The notes under the pieces: generated by a model
Told to the model about the DNA's origin: nothing
Seen by the model: only the letters and a program-made list of their open reading frames with translations
Databases searched by the model: none
Position numbers and translations under genes: made by a program
Assembly: GCF_000425065.1 (NCBI RefSeq)
Contig: NZ_AULB01000022.1
Span: 96,351 to 160,350 of the forward strand
Length of the DNA stretch: 64,000 bases
Source: Actinomadura rifamycini DSM 43936
GTDB taxonomy: Bacteria > Actinomycetota > Actinomycetes > Streptosporangiales > Streptosporangiaceae
Reading direction: 5' to 3'
Shown: positions 42,455-50,065 of the stretch, piece after piece
How the letters are laid out: each line of letters starts with the position of its first letter
How positions within the stretch are numbered: the stretch's first letter is position 1

Positions 42455-43050
42455 GGCCCACCGCCCTGGTCACCGGCGCCGCCCGCGGCGTCGGCGCCCG
42501 CGCCGCGCAGCGCCTCGCCGCCGACGCCTGGGACGTCGTCGCCGTCGACACCGACGAGCCCGGCCTGGCCCGCACGGCGCTGCGCTCGCCGAACACCCAC
42601 ACCCGCGTCTGCGACGCCGCCGACCCGAAGGCCGTCGCGGACGTCCTCGCGGTCACGGGCCCGGTGCACCGCCTCGTCTGCGCCCCCACCGCCCCGCCCA
42701 CCGACCTAGAACACGTTCTACGAAACGTGGCGCTGGCCGCGTCCCGCTGCGTCGACGCCGCCCTCCCCGGCATGCTGGACCGCGGCCGCGGCGAGATCAT
42801 CGTCATCACCGAGCACCCGTCCCGCTCCCCCGCGCACGCCGCCGCGACCACCGCCCTGATCACCTACCTGGAGGTCCTGGCCGCGGACCACCCCGCCCCG
42901 GGCGTCCGCCTCCGCGTCGCCACCGCGCACCCCGACGTCCCGCCCCGCGACGTCCTCGACGCCGTCGACCGCTCCCTGGCCCGACGCCGCCGCGCCCTCG
43001 TCCTCCACCCCGCCCCCCGGCCCGGCCGCCTCCGCCGCCTCCGCCGCTGA
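42451..43050 (+). CDS. Degenerate short-chain dehydrogenase-like protein lacking the Tyr/Lys active site
   Basis: 199 residues from a GTG at 42451 that overlaps the previous stop. The N-terminus is a normal SDR cofactor site (TALVTGAARGVG, residues 4-15; VAVDTDEP near 32), and the length is short for the family. The catalytic YxxxK is missing: the stretch where it should lie reads SRSPAHAAATTALITY. The Asn-Ala-Gly motif is replaced by CAPTAPP. It may bind nucleotide without oxidoreductase activity, or partner the decarboxylase-family protein. The coding sequence carries two rare CTA codons that together form a perfect KstR-like palindrome at 42707-42720. The Arg-rich C-terminus is odd. Confidence 0.75.
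   Translation: MRPTALVTGAARGVGARAAQRLAADAWDVVAVDTDEPGLARTALRSPNTHTRVCDAADPKAVADVLAVTGPVHRLVCAPTAPPTDLEHVLRNVALAASRCVDAALPGMLDRGRGEIIVITEHPSRSPAHAAATTALITYLEVLAADHPAPGVRLRVATAHPDVPPRDVLDAVDRSLARRRRALVLHPAPRPGRLRRLRR
42707..42720. promoter_or_regulatory. Intragenic KstR-like palindrome TAGAACACGTTCTA
   Basis: Six-base arms TAGAAC and GTTCTA with a two-base spacer match TnnAACnnGTTnnA completely. The site lies inside the SDR-like gene, around codons 86-90 (Leu-Glu-His-Val-Leu), and uses two CTA leucine codons that are rare in this genome. It is 971 bases downstream of the related site at 41736. Confidence 0.55.
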
Positions 43051-43127
43051 GCACCTCCCGCCCCCGCGGGCCGGGGCGTTCGCCGGGTCGTCGGGCGGCG
43101 GACGGGAGAATAAGCTTGCTGTTCCGG

Positions 43128-43158
43128 CCCCTTCGGGGGTGCCGGGGACACCCCCCGG
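43128..43158 (+). promoter_or_regulatory. Two tandem hairpins in the helR leader
   Basis: The first is CCCC-TTCG-GGGG (43128-43139), a stem closed by the very stable UUCG tetraloop. The second pairs CCGGGG (43142-43147) with CCCCGG (43153-43158). They lie between a possible -10 box (TAAGCT, 43111-43116) and the ribosome site (GGAGGAG, about 43170), where structure could attenuate transcription or mask translation. Confidence 0.45.
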
Positions 43159-43185
43159 TGCAGCGATGCGGAGGAGCAAGCCTGC

Positions 43186-45600
43186 ATGTCGTCCCAGGTC
43201 ACCGGGCGGCCGGCCGATCCCGGCGGTACGGTCAAGGACCGCGAGATCGCGGCCGAGCAGCGCTACGTCGACATCGCGTACGCGCGGCTGGAGGAGATGC
43301 GCGCCGAGGCGCAGGCCATGATCCGCGAGGGGTTCCGGCAGTCGCAGGCGGGCACCAAGGCGTCGCTGGTGGACCGGGACGCCTGGGTGCACCAGGCCGC
43401 GCGCCGCGCGCAGGCCCTCGACATCGCCGACGACGGGCTGGTGTTCGGGCGGCTCGACCTGGCGGCCGGCGAGGTGCGGTACATCGGCCGCGTCGGGGTG
43501 CGCACCCCCGACCACGACTCCCTCGTGATCGACTGGCGGGCCCCGGCCGCCGAGGACTTCTACCGCGCGACGCCCGAGGATCCGCGGGGCGTCGTCCGGC
43601 GGCGGGTCCTGCACTCGCGCGGGCACACCGTCGTCGACCTGGAGGACGACCTGCTCGACCCGTCCGCGTCCGACGGCATGACCGTGGTGGGCGACGGCGC
43701 GTTCCTCGCGTCGCTGGCCCGCACCCGCGAGGGCGCGATGCGCGACATCGTCGCGACCATCCAGCGGGAGCAGGACGAGGTGATCCGCGCGCCCGCCGAC
43801 GGCACCGTCCTGGTGCGGGGCGCGCCCGGCACCGGGAAGACGGCCGTGGCGCTGCACCGCGTCGCGTACCTGCTGTTCCGGCACCGGCAGCGGTTCGGGT
43901 CGCGGGGCGTGCTGGTCGTCGGGCCGAACCCCCGGTTCACCTCGTACATCGAGCGTGTCCTGCCGTCCCTCGGCGAGGGCACGGCCGCGCTGCGCTCGCT
44001 GGGCGACCTCGTGGACGGCGTGACCGCGTCCGCGCACGACGCGCCGGCGCTCGCGCGGCTCAAGGGCGCCGAGCCGATGGCGACCGTGCTGCGCCGCGCC
44101 GTCACCGATCAGGCCCCCGGCGCGCCCGACGAGCTGCGCGTGGTGTTCAAAGGGGTCGTCGTCGCCCTCGACCGGGCGCGCCTCGACCGGGTCCGCGCCG
44201 ACGTGCACCGGCGCAGCCGCGGCAGCGTCAACGCCGCCCGGGGCCGCGCCGCCGAGGCGCTGCTGGACGCCCTGTGGGACCGGTTCACCGGCATCGGCGG
44301 GCAGGAGGCGGCGGAGGCCGCCGAGGGCGCCGATACCGGGCTGTGGAACGCGATCCTCGCCGCCGACGGGCTCGCCTCCCTCGACGACGACACCGGACGG
44401 TCCGGGACGTCCGACGGCTCGCCGCGGGAGAAGTTCGACGCGCGCGTCCGGGAGCAGCGCGCGTTCACCGACTTCCTGGTCGCCTGGTGGCCGCTGCGCA
44501 CCCCGCTGGACGTGCTGCGCTCGCTCGGCGACCCGGACCGGCTGCGCCGCGCCGCGGGCCGCGACCTCCCCCGCGAGGACCTGCCCGCCCTCGCCGCGTC
44601 CTGGGCGGAGGGCCCGCTCAGCTACCAGGACGTCGCCCTGCTCGACGAGCTCGACGCGCTGCTGGGCGCCCCGCCGCGCCCGTCCCGGCGCCGCCGCGCG
44701 CCCGCCGCGGACGACCCGTTCGTCGTGGACGGCGTGAACATCCTGACCGGCGAGGAGGCCGCCGACGAGACGTGGGAGCCGGAGATGGAGGAGCTGACGA
44801 CCTCCATCGAGCGGCTCGAACGGTCCCGCCGCGTCGACGACGGCGTCGTGGAGGAGCGCCCCGAGTACGCCCACATCGTCGTGGACGAGGCGCAGGACCT
44901 CTCCCCCATGCAGTGGCGGATGCTGGGCCGCCGGGGCCGGCAGGCGAGCTGGACGATCGTCGAGGACCCCGCGCAGAGCGCCTGGGAGGACCTCGACGCC
45001 GCGCGCGCCGCGATGGACGCCGCCCTCGGCGGCGAGCGGAAGGGGCGCGGACGCCCCCGCAAGCGCGCCCCCCGCGCCCGCCACGAGTACGAGCTCACCA
45101 CGAACTACCGCAACTCCACCGAGATCGCCGCGGTGTCGGCGCGGGTGCTCGCCGAGGCGCTCCCGGACGCCCGCCCGGCCCGCGCCGTCCGCGCGTCCGG
45201 GATCGACCCGGTCGTGGACGTCGTCCCCGAGCCGGACCTCGCCGCTGCGGCCCGCGCCGCGGCCGGAGAACTGCTGCACCAGGTCGAGGGGACGATCGGC
45301 GTGATCGTCCCGCTCGCCCTGGAACCCGGCGGTCAGGCGTCCCTGTTCGACACGACCGCCTGGGGCGAGGCAGAGCGCGCGCGGCTCGCGGAGGGCCTGC
45401 CGGAGCGCGTCCAGGTGCTGGACGTCCTGGAGGCGAAGGGCCTCGAATTCGACGCCGCCGTGATCGTCGCCCCGGAAACCGTCGCCGCCCAGTCGCCGCG
45501 CGGCCTCCGCGTGCTGTACGTCGCCGTATCCCGCGCGACCCAGCGCCTGACCGTCCTCACCACCGATCCCGACTGGCAAGCCAAGCTCCTAGGAACTTGA
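43186..45600 (+). CDS. helR: HelR/HelD-like RNA polymerase-associated UvrD-type ATPase
   Basis: 804 residues. The N-terminal 45 residues are helical and charged, as in the HelD arm that enters RNA polymerase. The superfamily 1 core has Walker A in RGAPGTGKTAVALH (about 211-224), Walker B VVDEAQDLSPMQW near 565, the TTNYRNSTEI motif near 640 and the C-terminal VLDVLEAKGLEFDAAVIVAP and LYVAVSRATQRLTVL segments. Actinomycete HelR/HelD proteins strip stalled RNA polymerase from DNA and protect it from rifamycins by displacing the drug. Their genes are often preceded by a rifamycin-associated element; only a poor partial resemblance is seen here. ATG at 43186 with GGAGGAG upstream. The gene ends before an intergenic repeat. 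Confidence 0.9.
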   Translation: MSSQVTGRPADPGGTVKDREIAAEQRYVDIAYARLEEMRAEAQAMIREGFRQSQAGTKASLVDRDAWVHQAARRAQALDIADDGLVFGRLDLAAGEVRYIGRVGVRTPDHDSLVIDWRAPAAEDFYRATPEDPRGVVRRRVLHSRGHTVVDLEDDLLDPSASDGMTVVGDGAFLASLARTREGAMRDIVATIQREQDEVIRAPADGTVLVRGAPGTGKTAVALHRVAYLLFRHRQRFGSRGVLVVGPNPRFTSYIERVLPSLGEGTAALRSLGDLVDGVTASAHDAPALARLKGAEPMATVLRRAVTDQAPGAPDELRVVFKGVVVALDRARLDRVRADVHRRSRGSVNAARGRAAEALLDALWDRFTGIGGQEAAEAAEGADTGLWNAILAADGLASLDDDTGRSGTSDGSPREKFDARVREQRAFTDFLVAWWPLRTPLDVLRSLGDPDRLRRAAGRDLPREDLPALAASWAEGPLSYQDVALLDELDALLGAPPRPSRRRRAPAADDPFVVDGVNILTGEEAADETWEPEMEELTTSIERLERSRRVDDGVVEERPEYAHIVVDEAQDLSPMQWRMLGRRGRQASWTIVEDPAQSAWEDLDAARAAMDAALGGERKGRGRPRKRAPRARHEYELTTNYRNSTEIAAVSARVLAEALPDARPARAVRASGIDPVVDVVPEPDLAAAARAAAGELLHQVEGTIGVIVPLALEPGGQASLFDTTAWGEAERARLAEGLPERVQVLDVLEAKGLEFDAAVIVAPETVAAQSPRGLRVLYVAVSRATQRLTVLTTDPDWQAKLLGT

Positions 45601-45690
45601 CCCACCCCCCCCCCGAACCGGCCACAAGCATCTCCGACCGCCCCACAAAGCCTCGGCCCCAGCCGAGCACAACCCACCACCCCAGCCAAG

Positions 45691-45854
45691 CCCCAGCCAG
45701 AGCGCACGGGAACAACTGCGATTGCGAGCGAAGCCAGGTTCGAGCCCGCGAGAACCTGATCGCGCAGCGAGCCCCAAGGGCGAGTAGGAGCGATGCAGCA
45801 ATCGCCCGTGGCGCCCGTTGAAGGAAGGCCCCCTGGGGCCTGACGCCGAGGGCG
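45691..45854. repeat. Dispersed structured intergenic repeat, copy A
   Basis: About 164 bases between the convergent helR and GT2 genes, matching copy B at 60404-60533 in the same orientation. The last 41 bases (45814-45854) are identical to 60493-60533 and contain a hairpin (AGGCCC-CCTG-GGGCCT, 45826-45841). The middle part around AGAACCTGATCGCGCAGCGAG is also shared. Copy A has about 34 extra bases (roughly 45776-45812) with their own nested inverted repeats (GGGCGA at 45778 with TCGCCC at 45802; GCGAT at 45790 with ATCGC at 45801). It may act as a bidirectional terminator here. Confidence 0.85.
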
Positions 45855-45857
45855 CCA

Positions 45858-46739
45858 CTAGATAACAGGCGGACGTCCGGTACGGGTCATGCGCCAGGCG
45901 GTGCGCCAGGAGATGGGGCGGCGCGGACCGGCGGGCTTGCGCCAGCCCTCCGCGAAGCCCTTGAACCACGGCTTGAGGGCCTTCGGGCTGCGCTCCCGCA
46001 GGACGGTCATGGCGACCCACACCCCGAGGTACGCGAACGCGAGGAGCCACGGCAGGTTGCGGCGCGCGAGCCAGACGCGGTTGCGGGCGTTGTACCGGTA
46101 GAACATGTCGTGCCGCGTGGGCAGGACGGCCGGGTGGTACATCACCGCGGACGCGTCGTAGGCGATGTGGTAGCCCGCGTTGAGGACCTGCCAGGCGAGG
46201 TCGGTCTCCTCGTGGGCGTAGAAGAAGTCCTCGGGGAGGCCGCCGCCGAGGTCGAACGCGGCGCGGCGGATCGCGCAGGCGCCGCCGAGGAAGGTCGTCA
46301 CGGCGGACGAGCGCTCGGGGTCGCCGGCGCGGAGCCGCGGCACGTGCCGCCGCTCGCCGGGGCCGCCCTCGGGGTCGCGGACGCGGAACGACACGACGCC
46401 GAGCTTCGGGTCGGCGGAGAAGCGGTCGCGCAGGTAGGTGCCGAGGCGGGTCGACCGGTACCAGCCGTCGTCGTCCAGGAACAGGACGATCTCGCCGCTG
46501 GACGCCTCGACGCCCCGGTTGCGCCCGGCGGGGATCCCGACGTTCTTCGGCAGCGCGATCGTCTTCACGCGCGCGTCGTCGAAGGGCGCCTCGCCGCCGC
46601 GGTCCCCCACGGGATCGACGCCGTTGCCGACCAGCACGACCTCGATGTCCACGTGCTCCTGCTCCAGGGCACTGCGGACGGCACGCGCCAACTCCTCGGG
46701 CCGGTTGCCCATAGTCAATACGACGACACTGAGTTTCAC
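45858..46739 (-). CDS. Glycosyltransferase family 2, rhamnosyltransferase-like
   Basis: 293 residues from a GTG at 46739 that overlaps the stop of the upstream phosphotransferase gene. The GT-A fold has LSVVVLTMGNRPEELARAV, the PKNVGIPAGRNRGVEAS segment near 70 and LFLDDDGWY near 95 as the metal-binding site. It also has FFYAHEETDLAWQVLNAGYH near 190, the pattern of rhamnosyl- and galactofuranosyl-type transferases. A hydrophobic segment near 245-262 may touch the membrane. As the last gene of the operon with G1P-dehydrogenase-like and CDP-alcohol enzymes, it probably glycosylates their product. Ends three bases from intergenic repeat A. Confidence 0.88.
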   Translation of the reverse strand: MKLSVVVLTMGNRPEELARAVRSALEQEHVDIEVVLVGNGVDPVGDRGGEAPFDDARVKTIALPKNVGIPAGRNRGVEASSGEIVLFLDDDGWYRSTRLGTYLRDRFSADPKLGVVSFRVRDPEGGPGERRHVPRLRAGDPERSSAVTTFLGGACAIRRAAFDLGGGLPEDFFYAHEETDLAWQVLNAGYHIAYDASAVMYHPAVLPTRHDMFYRYNARNRVWLARRNLPWLLAFAYLGVWVAMTVLRERSPKALKPWFKGFAEGWRKPAGPRRPISWRTAWRMTRTGRPPVI

Positions 46740-47599
46740 TTCAGTCTCCGGGAGGCGAGGATGCTCACCAGGTGCAGGAGGGTCTGCACGACGGCCACGG
46801 CGGCGACGGCGACGGTGAGGACGCGGATCGCGGCGGGGGTCTCGCTGCCGAGGACGGTGTCGAGCGCGGCGGCGGCGAGGATCAGCAGGGAGAGTTCGAC
46901 GGCGCCGATGATCCGGTGGAAGCGGAGCATGGACGCGGCCTGCCGGGCGAGCGCGATGCGGGTGGAGCGGGGGCGCAGCGCGCGGTCGCCGCCGGACGGG
47001 TCGGCGGCCAGGCCCGACTTGGCGCGGGCGACGACGACGTTGTCGGTCTCGGCCTTGATGAGCGCGGCGCCGAGGGCGGCGAGCATGCCGAGCTCGACGT
47101 AGCCGCCGGTCTCCCAGCCGCCCTGGGCGGCGAAGCCGAGGCCGACGAGCAGCGACACCTCGGACAGGTAGTGGCCGATGCGGTCGAGGAACACCCCGGC
47201 GACGGACGTCTGCCGCAGGTAGCGGGCGACCTCGCCGTCCACGCAGTCGAGGAGCAGGTAGACCTGGATGAGGACGGCGCCGCCGACGGCCGTCCACAGC
47301 GGTGGGAGCGGCAGCGAGACGACGGCGCCCGCGGCGATGCCGCTGAGCATCATCAGGTAGGTCAGCTGGTTGGGGCTGAACCCGAGGCGGAGGGCGATCC
47401 ACGCGAAGTACGGGGAGAGCGACCGCATGTAGAGGCGGCCCGCCCAGTGCTCCTCGTTGCGCCGCTCCTTGAGGCCGGGCGGCTGGCCGTGGGCGCGGAC
47501 GTCCGCGACGCGGGCGCTGCGGCGGGACGGACGGTCGTCGCCGGGCCGCTCGGGCTCCGCGGCGGGCGCGGGCACGTCAGCCTCCGTGGGCCTGGACAT
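46736..47599 (-). CDS. CDP-alcohol phosphotransferase with His in place of the fourth motif Asp
   Basis: 287 residues from the ATG at 47599, which overlaps the upstream gene by 23 bases. A GTG at 47575, one base past that gene's stop and with GGAGG five bases before it, is a good alternative. A disordered lead of 45 residues precedes about six membrane segments. The motif is Asp118-x2-Asp121-Gly122-x2-Ala125-Arg126-x8-Gly135-x3-Asp139-x3-His143: everything is in register except His at the last position. That fourth Asp is normally the proposed catalytic base. The SPNQLT segment near 75 is canonical. It should transfer a phospho-alcohol from a CDP-activated form, possibly the product of the nucleotidyltransferase at 48738 or 50822. 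Confidence 0.87.
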   Translation of the reverse strand: MSRPTEADVPAPAAEPERPGDDRPSRRSARVADVRAHGQPPGLKERRNEEHWAGRLYMRSLSPYFAWIALRLGFSPNQLTYLMMLSGIAAGAVVSLPLPPLWTAVGGAVLIQVYLLLDCVDGEVARYLRQTSVAGVFLDRIGHYLSEVSLLVGLGFAAQGGWETGGYVELGMLAALGAALIKAETDNVVVARAKSGLAADPSGGDRALRPRSTRIALARQAASMLRFHRIIGAVELSLLILAAAALDTVLGSETPAAIRVLTVAVAAVAVVQTLLHLVSILASRRLK

Positions 47600-48650
47600 A
47601 GTCTTCCACCGCCTTGCGGGTCTCGTCGGCGTCGAGACCCAGATGCTCCAGGATCGTGTAGCGGCCGGGGCGGGTCCGCGGGGCGTACTGGACCGCCTCG
47701 GTGAACTGGTCGACGGTCAGCCCGACGTCGCCGGGCAGCCGGGGCAGCTTGTGCCGGTCGAGGCAGGCGAGGATCTCCGCGAGCCGTTCGGCGCCCTCGC
47801 CGAGGTGCAGGACGCGCAGGTGGTAGGTGAACGCGGCGCCGATGCCGGCGAGCTCGCCGTGGTTGGCGGTGCCGGGGAAGAGCTGGTCGACGGCGTGCAG
47901 GATCTCGTGGTCGCCGCCGGACGCCGGGCGGGAGTCGCCGGCGAACGCCATCGCCATGCCGGACAGCACGAGGCTCTCGGCGAGGACGGTGAGGAACCGG
48001 TCGGACTCGATGGACTCCGGCTGGTGCAGGAGCGCCTCGGCGGCGGTGCGGGCGACGGTGAGCGCCATCCGGTCGACGCGCTCGCCGCACTCGGCGGAGG
48101 CGAGGAGCCAGTCGTCCACGGCGGAGAAGTTGCTGAGGACGTCGCCGATCCCGGCGCGGACGAGCCGTTCGGGCGCGGCGCGCACGTAGTCGAGGTCGAC
48201 GACCATGGCGAGGGGCATCACGACGCCGAACGAGCCCTTGCCCTTGTCGTGGACGAGGGACGCGACGGGCGAGCAGATCCCGTCGTGGGACAGGTTCGTC
48301 GCGACCGACACCATCGGGATGCCCGACAGGGTCGCGGCGTACTTGGTCGCGTCGATCGTCCGGCCGCCGCCGATGCCGACGACGGCCTCGTAGGACCCGC
48401 CGCGCAGCTTCGCGGCGAGGTCGACGGCCGCGTCGACGGTGGCGCCCGCCACCTGGAACACCTCGCAGGCGGCGAGGGACGGCCGGACGTGCTCGGCGAT
48501 CTGGTCGCCCTGGCCGGGGCCGACCGCGATCGCGACCCGTCCCTCGGTGGCGATGCGCCCGTCGGCCAGCAGCTCGCCCAGCGCGGCGACGGCTCCGCGC
48601 CGCACGTCGATGGACAGCGGCGCGTTCAGCATCCGCGTCAGCAGGGGCAT
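47577..48650 (-). CDS. Glycerol-1-phosphate dehydrogenase-family protein (AraM/EgsA-like)
   Basis: 357 residues from an ATG with GAGGAGG upstream. It belongs to the iron/zinc-dependent polyol dehydrogenase fold: NAD-binding GIGGGRTIDATK (92-103), then SHDGICSP near 121, and likely metal ligands Asp170 (AGIGD), His248 (GGDHEILH) and His264 (NHGELAG). This pattern is closest to archaeal and AraM-type sn-glycerol-1-phosphate dehydrogenases, which reduce dihydroxyacetone phosphate. Bacteria normally make sn-glycerol-3-phosphate, so the enzyme points to a separate, opposite-handed glycerol phosphate pool. Other relatives make cyclitol or polyol precursors, so the substrate needs proof. It sits between the nucleotidyltransferase and CDP-alcohol phosphotransferase genes, as expected for consecutive steps. 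Confidence 0.85.
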   Translation of the reverse strand: MPLLTRMLNAPLSIDVRRGAVAALGELLADGRIATEGRVAIAVGPGQGDQIAEHVRPSLAACEVFQVAGATVDAAVDLAAKLRGGSYEAVVGIGGGRTIDATKYAATLSGIPMVSVATNLSHDGICSPVASLVHDKGKGSFGVVMPLAMVVDLDYVRAAPERLVRAGIGDVLSNFSAVDDWLLASAECGERVDRMALTVARTAAEALLHQPESIESDRFLTVLAESLVLSGMAMAFAGDSRPASGGDHEILHAVDQLFPGTANHGELAGIGAAFTYHLRVLHLGEGAERLAEILACLDRHKLPRLPGDVGLTVDQFTEAVQYAPRTRPGRYTILEHLGLDADETRKAVEDYVQAHGG

Positions 48651-48737
48651 GGGCCTCCTCGCTCGGTCGCCCGCGCCGCCCGGGACGCGGGCCCTTCGTG
48701 TCTCTGCCGTCGGCCGCCTGCCGTCAGGCGCGCCCGC

Positions 48738-49469
48738 TCAGTACGTCTTGGCGATCGTGCGGGCCTTCTCGAGGTCGTCGTGGTTGTCGACCTCGACCCA
48801 CTGCACGTCGCCGATGGGGGCGATCGCGATGCTGCCGCCCCGGTCGACGAGCTCCTGGTAGCCGTCCTCGTAGTACTGGTCGGGGTCGCTCTCCCAGGTG
48901 GCCTTCAGCGCGTCGGCGAGCGCGTCGGCGGCGGCGGGCTCGATGAGGGTGGCGCCGATGTACTCGCCGTTGGCGGACGCCGGGTCCATCAGCTTCGTGA
49001 TGGTCTTGAGGTGCCCCTCGCCGTCGAGGATGACCTTCATCTCCTCGTCACCGAGCGTTTTCACGTCGTCCACGGCGAGGAGGATGTCCGGTCCGCGGTG
49101 CGCGAGTAGGGTCTTCTCGACGCTCACCGGATGGACCGTGTCGCCGTTGACCATGAGGACGCCCTTGGAGAAGTGCTCCCGCGCCAGCCACATGGAGTAG
49201 GCGTTGTTCCACTCCTCGGCCTTGTCGTTGTGCACCAGGGTGATCGAGACGCCGTACCGCTCCTCCAGGGCGGCCTTGCGCTCCTCGACCGCGCCCGCGC
49301 AGTAGCCGACGACGATCACCACGTCGGTCAGCCCGACCTCGGCGAGGTTGCCGAGGGCGATGTCCAGGATGGTGGTCTCCCCGTCGACGGGGACCAGAGC
49401 CTTGGGCAGCGTGTCGGTGTAGGGCCGCAGCCTCCGGCCCGCGCCCGCCGCCAGCACCATGCCGATCAT
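48738..49469 (-). CDS. LicC/IPCT-like nucleotidyltransferase (probable CTP-dependent)
   Basis: 243 residues from the ATG at 49469, with a strong AAGGAAGAGG site. The pyrophosphorylase loop is MVLAAGAGRRLRPYTDTLPK (4-23); metal-binding MVNGDTVHP lies near 111, and the C-terminal VEVDNHDDLEKA segment near 225 matches phosphocholine and inositol-phosphate cytidylyltransferases. Such enzymes join CTP with a phospho-alcohol to give a CDP-alcohol. The gene order nucleotidyltransferase, polyol-phosphate dehydrogenase, CDP-alcohol phosphotransferase gives a ready three-step route from DHAP to a phosphodiester. The start overlaps the stop of the DUF5941-like gene by four bases. Confidence 0.85.
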   Translation of the reverse strand: MIGMVLAAGAGRRLRPYTDTLPKALVPVDGETTILDIALGNLAEVGLTDVVIVVGYCAGAVEERKAALEERYGVSITLVHNDKAEEWNNAYSMWLAREHFSKGVLMVNGDTVHPVSVEKTLLAHRGPDILLAVDDVKTLGDEEMKVILDGEGHLKTITKLMDPASANGEYIGATLIEPAAADALADALKATWESDPDQYYEDGYQELVDRGGSIAIAPIGDVQWVEVDNHDDLEKARTIAKTY

Positions 49470-50065
49470 GCTTCCTCTTCCTTCAGGTCGACGTGCACGC
49501 GTCCGCCGGATCCGGCCCGCGCCCACGCGGCGACGCCCTCGCCGCCGAACAACACGCCAAGGTAGGCGGCCAGGGCAGCGTACGCGAACGGGAGGCTCCC
49601 GGAGAGGCCCCCGCAGGCCACGATGAGCATCCGCCCCTCCCAGCCGAGCCCGGCGCGAAGGAGCCGCTGCCGCCGCGGCCCCCTGCGGGTGCGGTGCACG
49701 GTGTCGTGGTGGTGGAGCGCGAGGAGGGCGACGAGCGCGAAGACGAGCGGCGCCGCCACAGCGTGCGCGAACCCCAACACGGTGAGGTAACCATACTCGA
49801 TCCCGCGGATCATGGGCGGCGCCGTCCAGTCGAGCCTGCCGGTGTGCGGGTGCGCCGACGCGGGACCGATCAGCAGCACCGCGATGACCGGCGCGAACAG
49901 CGCCGGCGACGGGTTCCCGCCCTCGCCCGCCGCGAACAGGACGGTCGTCAGGACGGCCGCGCCGACGGCTCCGGGCACGGGCGGGAGCCCCCCGCGCGCC
50001 AGCACGCCCAGCGCGCGCGCCAGCGGCCCGTCGTCCCGGTAGACGCGCAGGATCGCGCCGTTCAC
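49466..50065 (-). CDS. DUF5941-like integral membrane protein
   Basis: 199 residues from a GTG at 50065 that overlaps the previous stop (GTGA). Four or five hydrophobic segments alternate with polar loops. Recognisable stretches are IRGIEYGYLTVLGFAHAV near residue 82, HHHDTVHRTRRG near 120 and the WEGRMLIVACGG segment near 145, which I associate with the actinomycete DUF5941 group. No catalytic motif is known for the family. In relatives I recall this domain joined to a CDP-alcohol phosphotransferase-like part; here that part would be the separate gene immediately upstream (50062-50703). Tight overlaps on both sides suggest a subunit of the same membrane complex. Confidence 0.6.
   Translation of the reverse strand: MNGAILRVYRDDGPLARALGVLARGGLPPVPGAVGAAVLTTVLFAAGEGGNPSPALFAPVIAVLLIGPASAHPHTGRLDWTAPPMIRGIEYGYLTVLGFAHAVAAPLVFALVALLALHHHDTVHRTRRGPRRQRLLRAGLGWEGRMLIVACGGLSGSLPFAYAALAAYLGVLFGGEGVAAWARAGSGGRVHVDLKEEEA

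Noticed and set aside
43114..43131. Rifamycin-associated element before helR
   Set aside because: Only GCTTGC and GGCCC could be aligned with the element as I recall it, with the wrong spacing and no GGGG at the start; not convincing.
45605..45615. Run of 11 C after the helR stop as a phase-variable tract
   Set aside because: It lies outside the coding sequence and no promoter depends on it visibly; more likely slippage or sequencing noise.
45735..45760. tRNA-like T-loop (GGTTCGAGCCC) in repeat copy A
   Set aside because: No acceptor or anticodon stems can be folded around it, and copy B has a changed sequence at this place.
45589..46050. Small minus-strand proteins predicted across intergenic repeat A (and likewise repeat B)
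   Set aside because: The similar peptides arise only because the repeat is read in the same orientation; there is no ribosome site, and the indel between copies breaks the frame.
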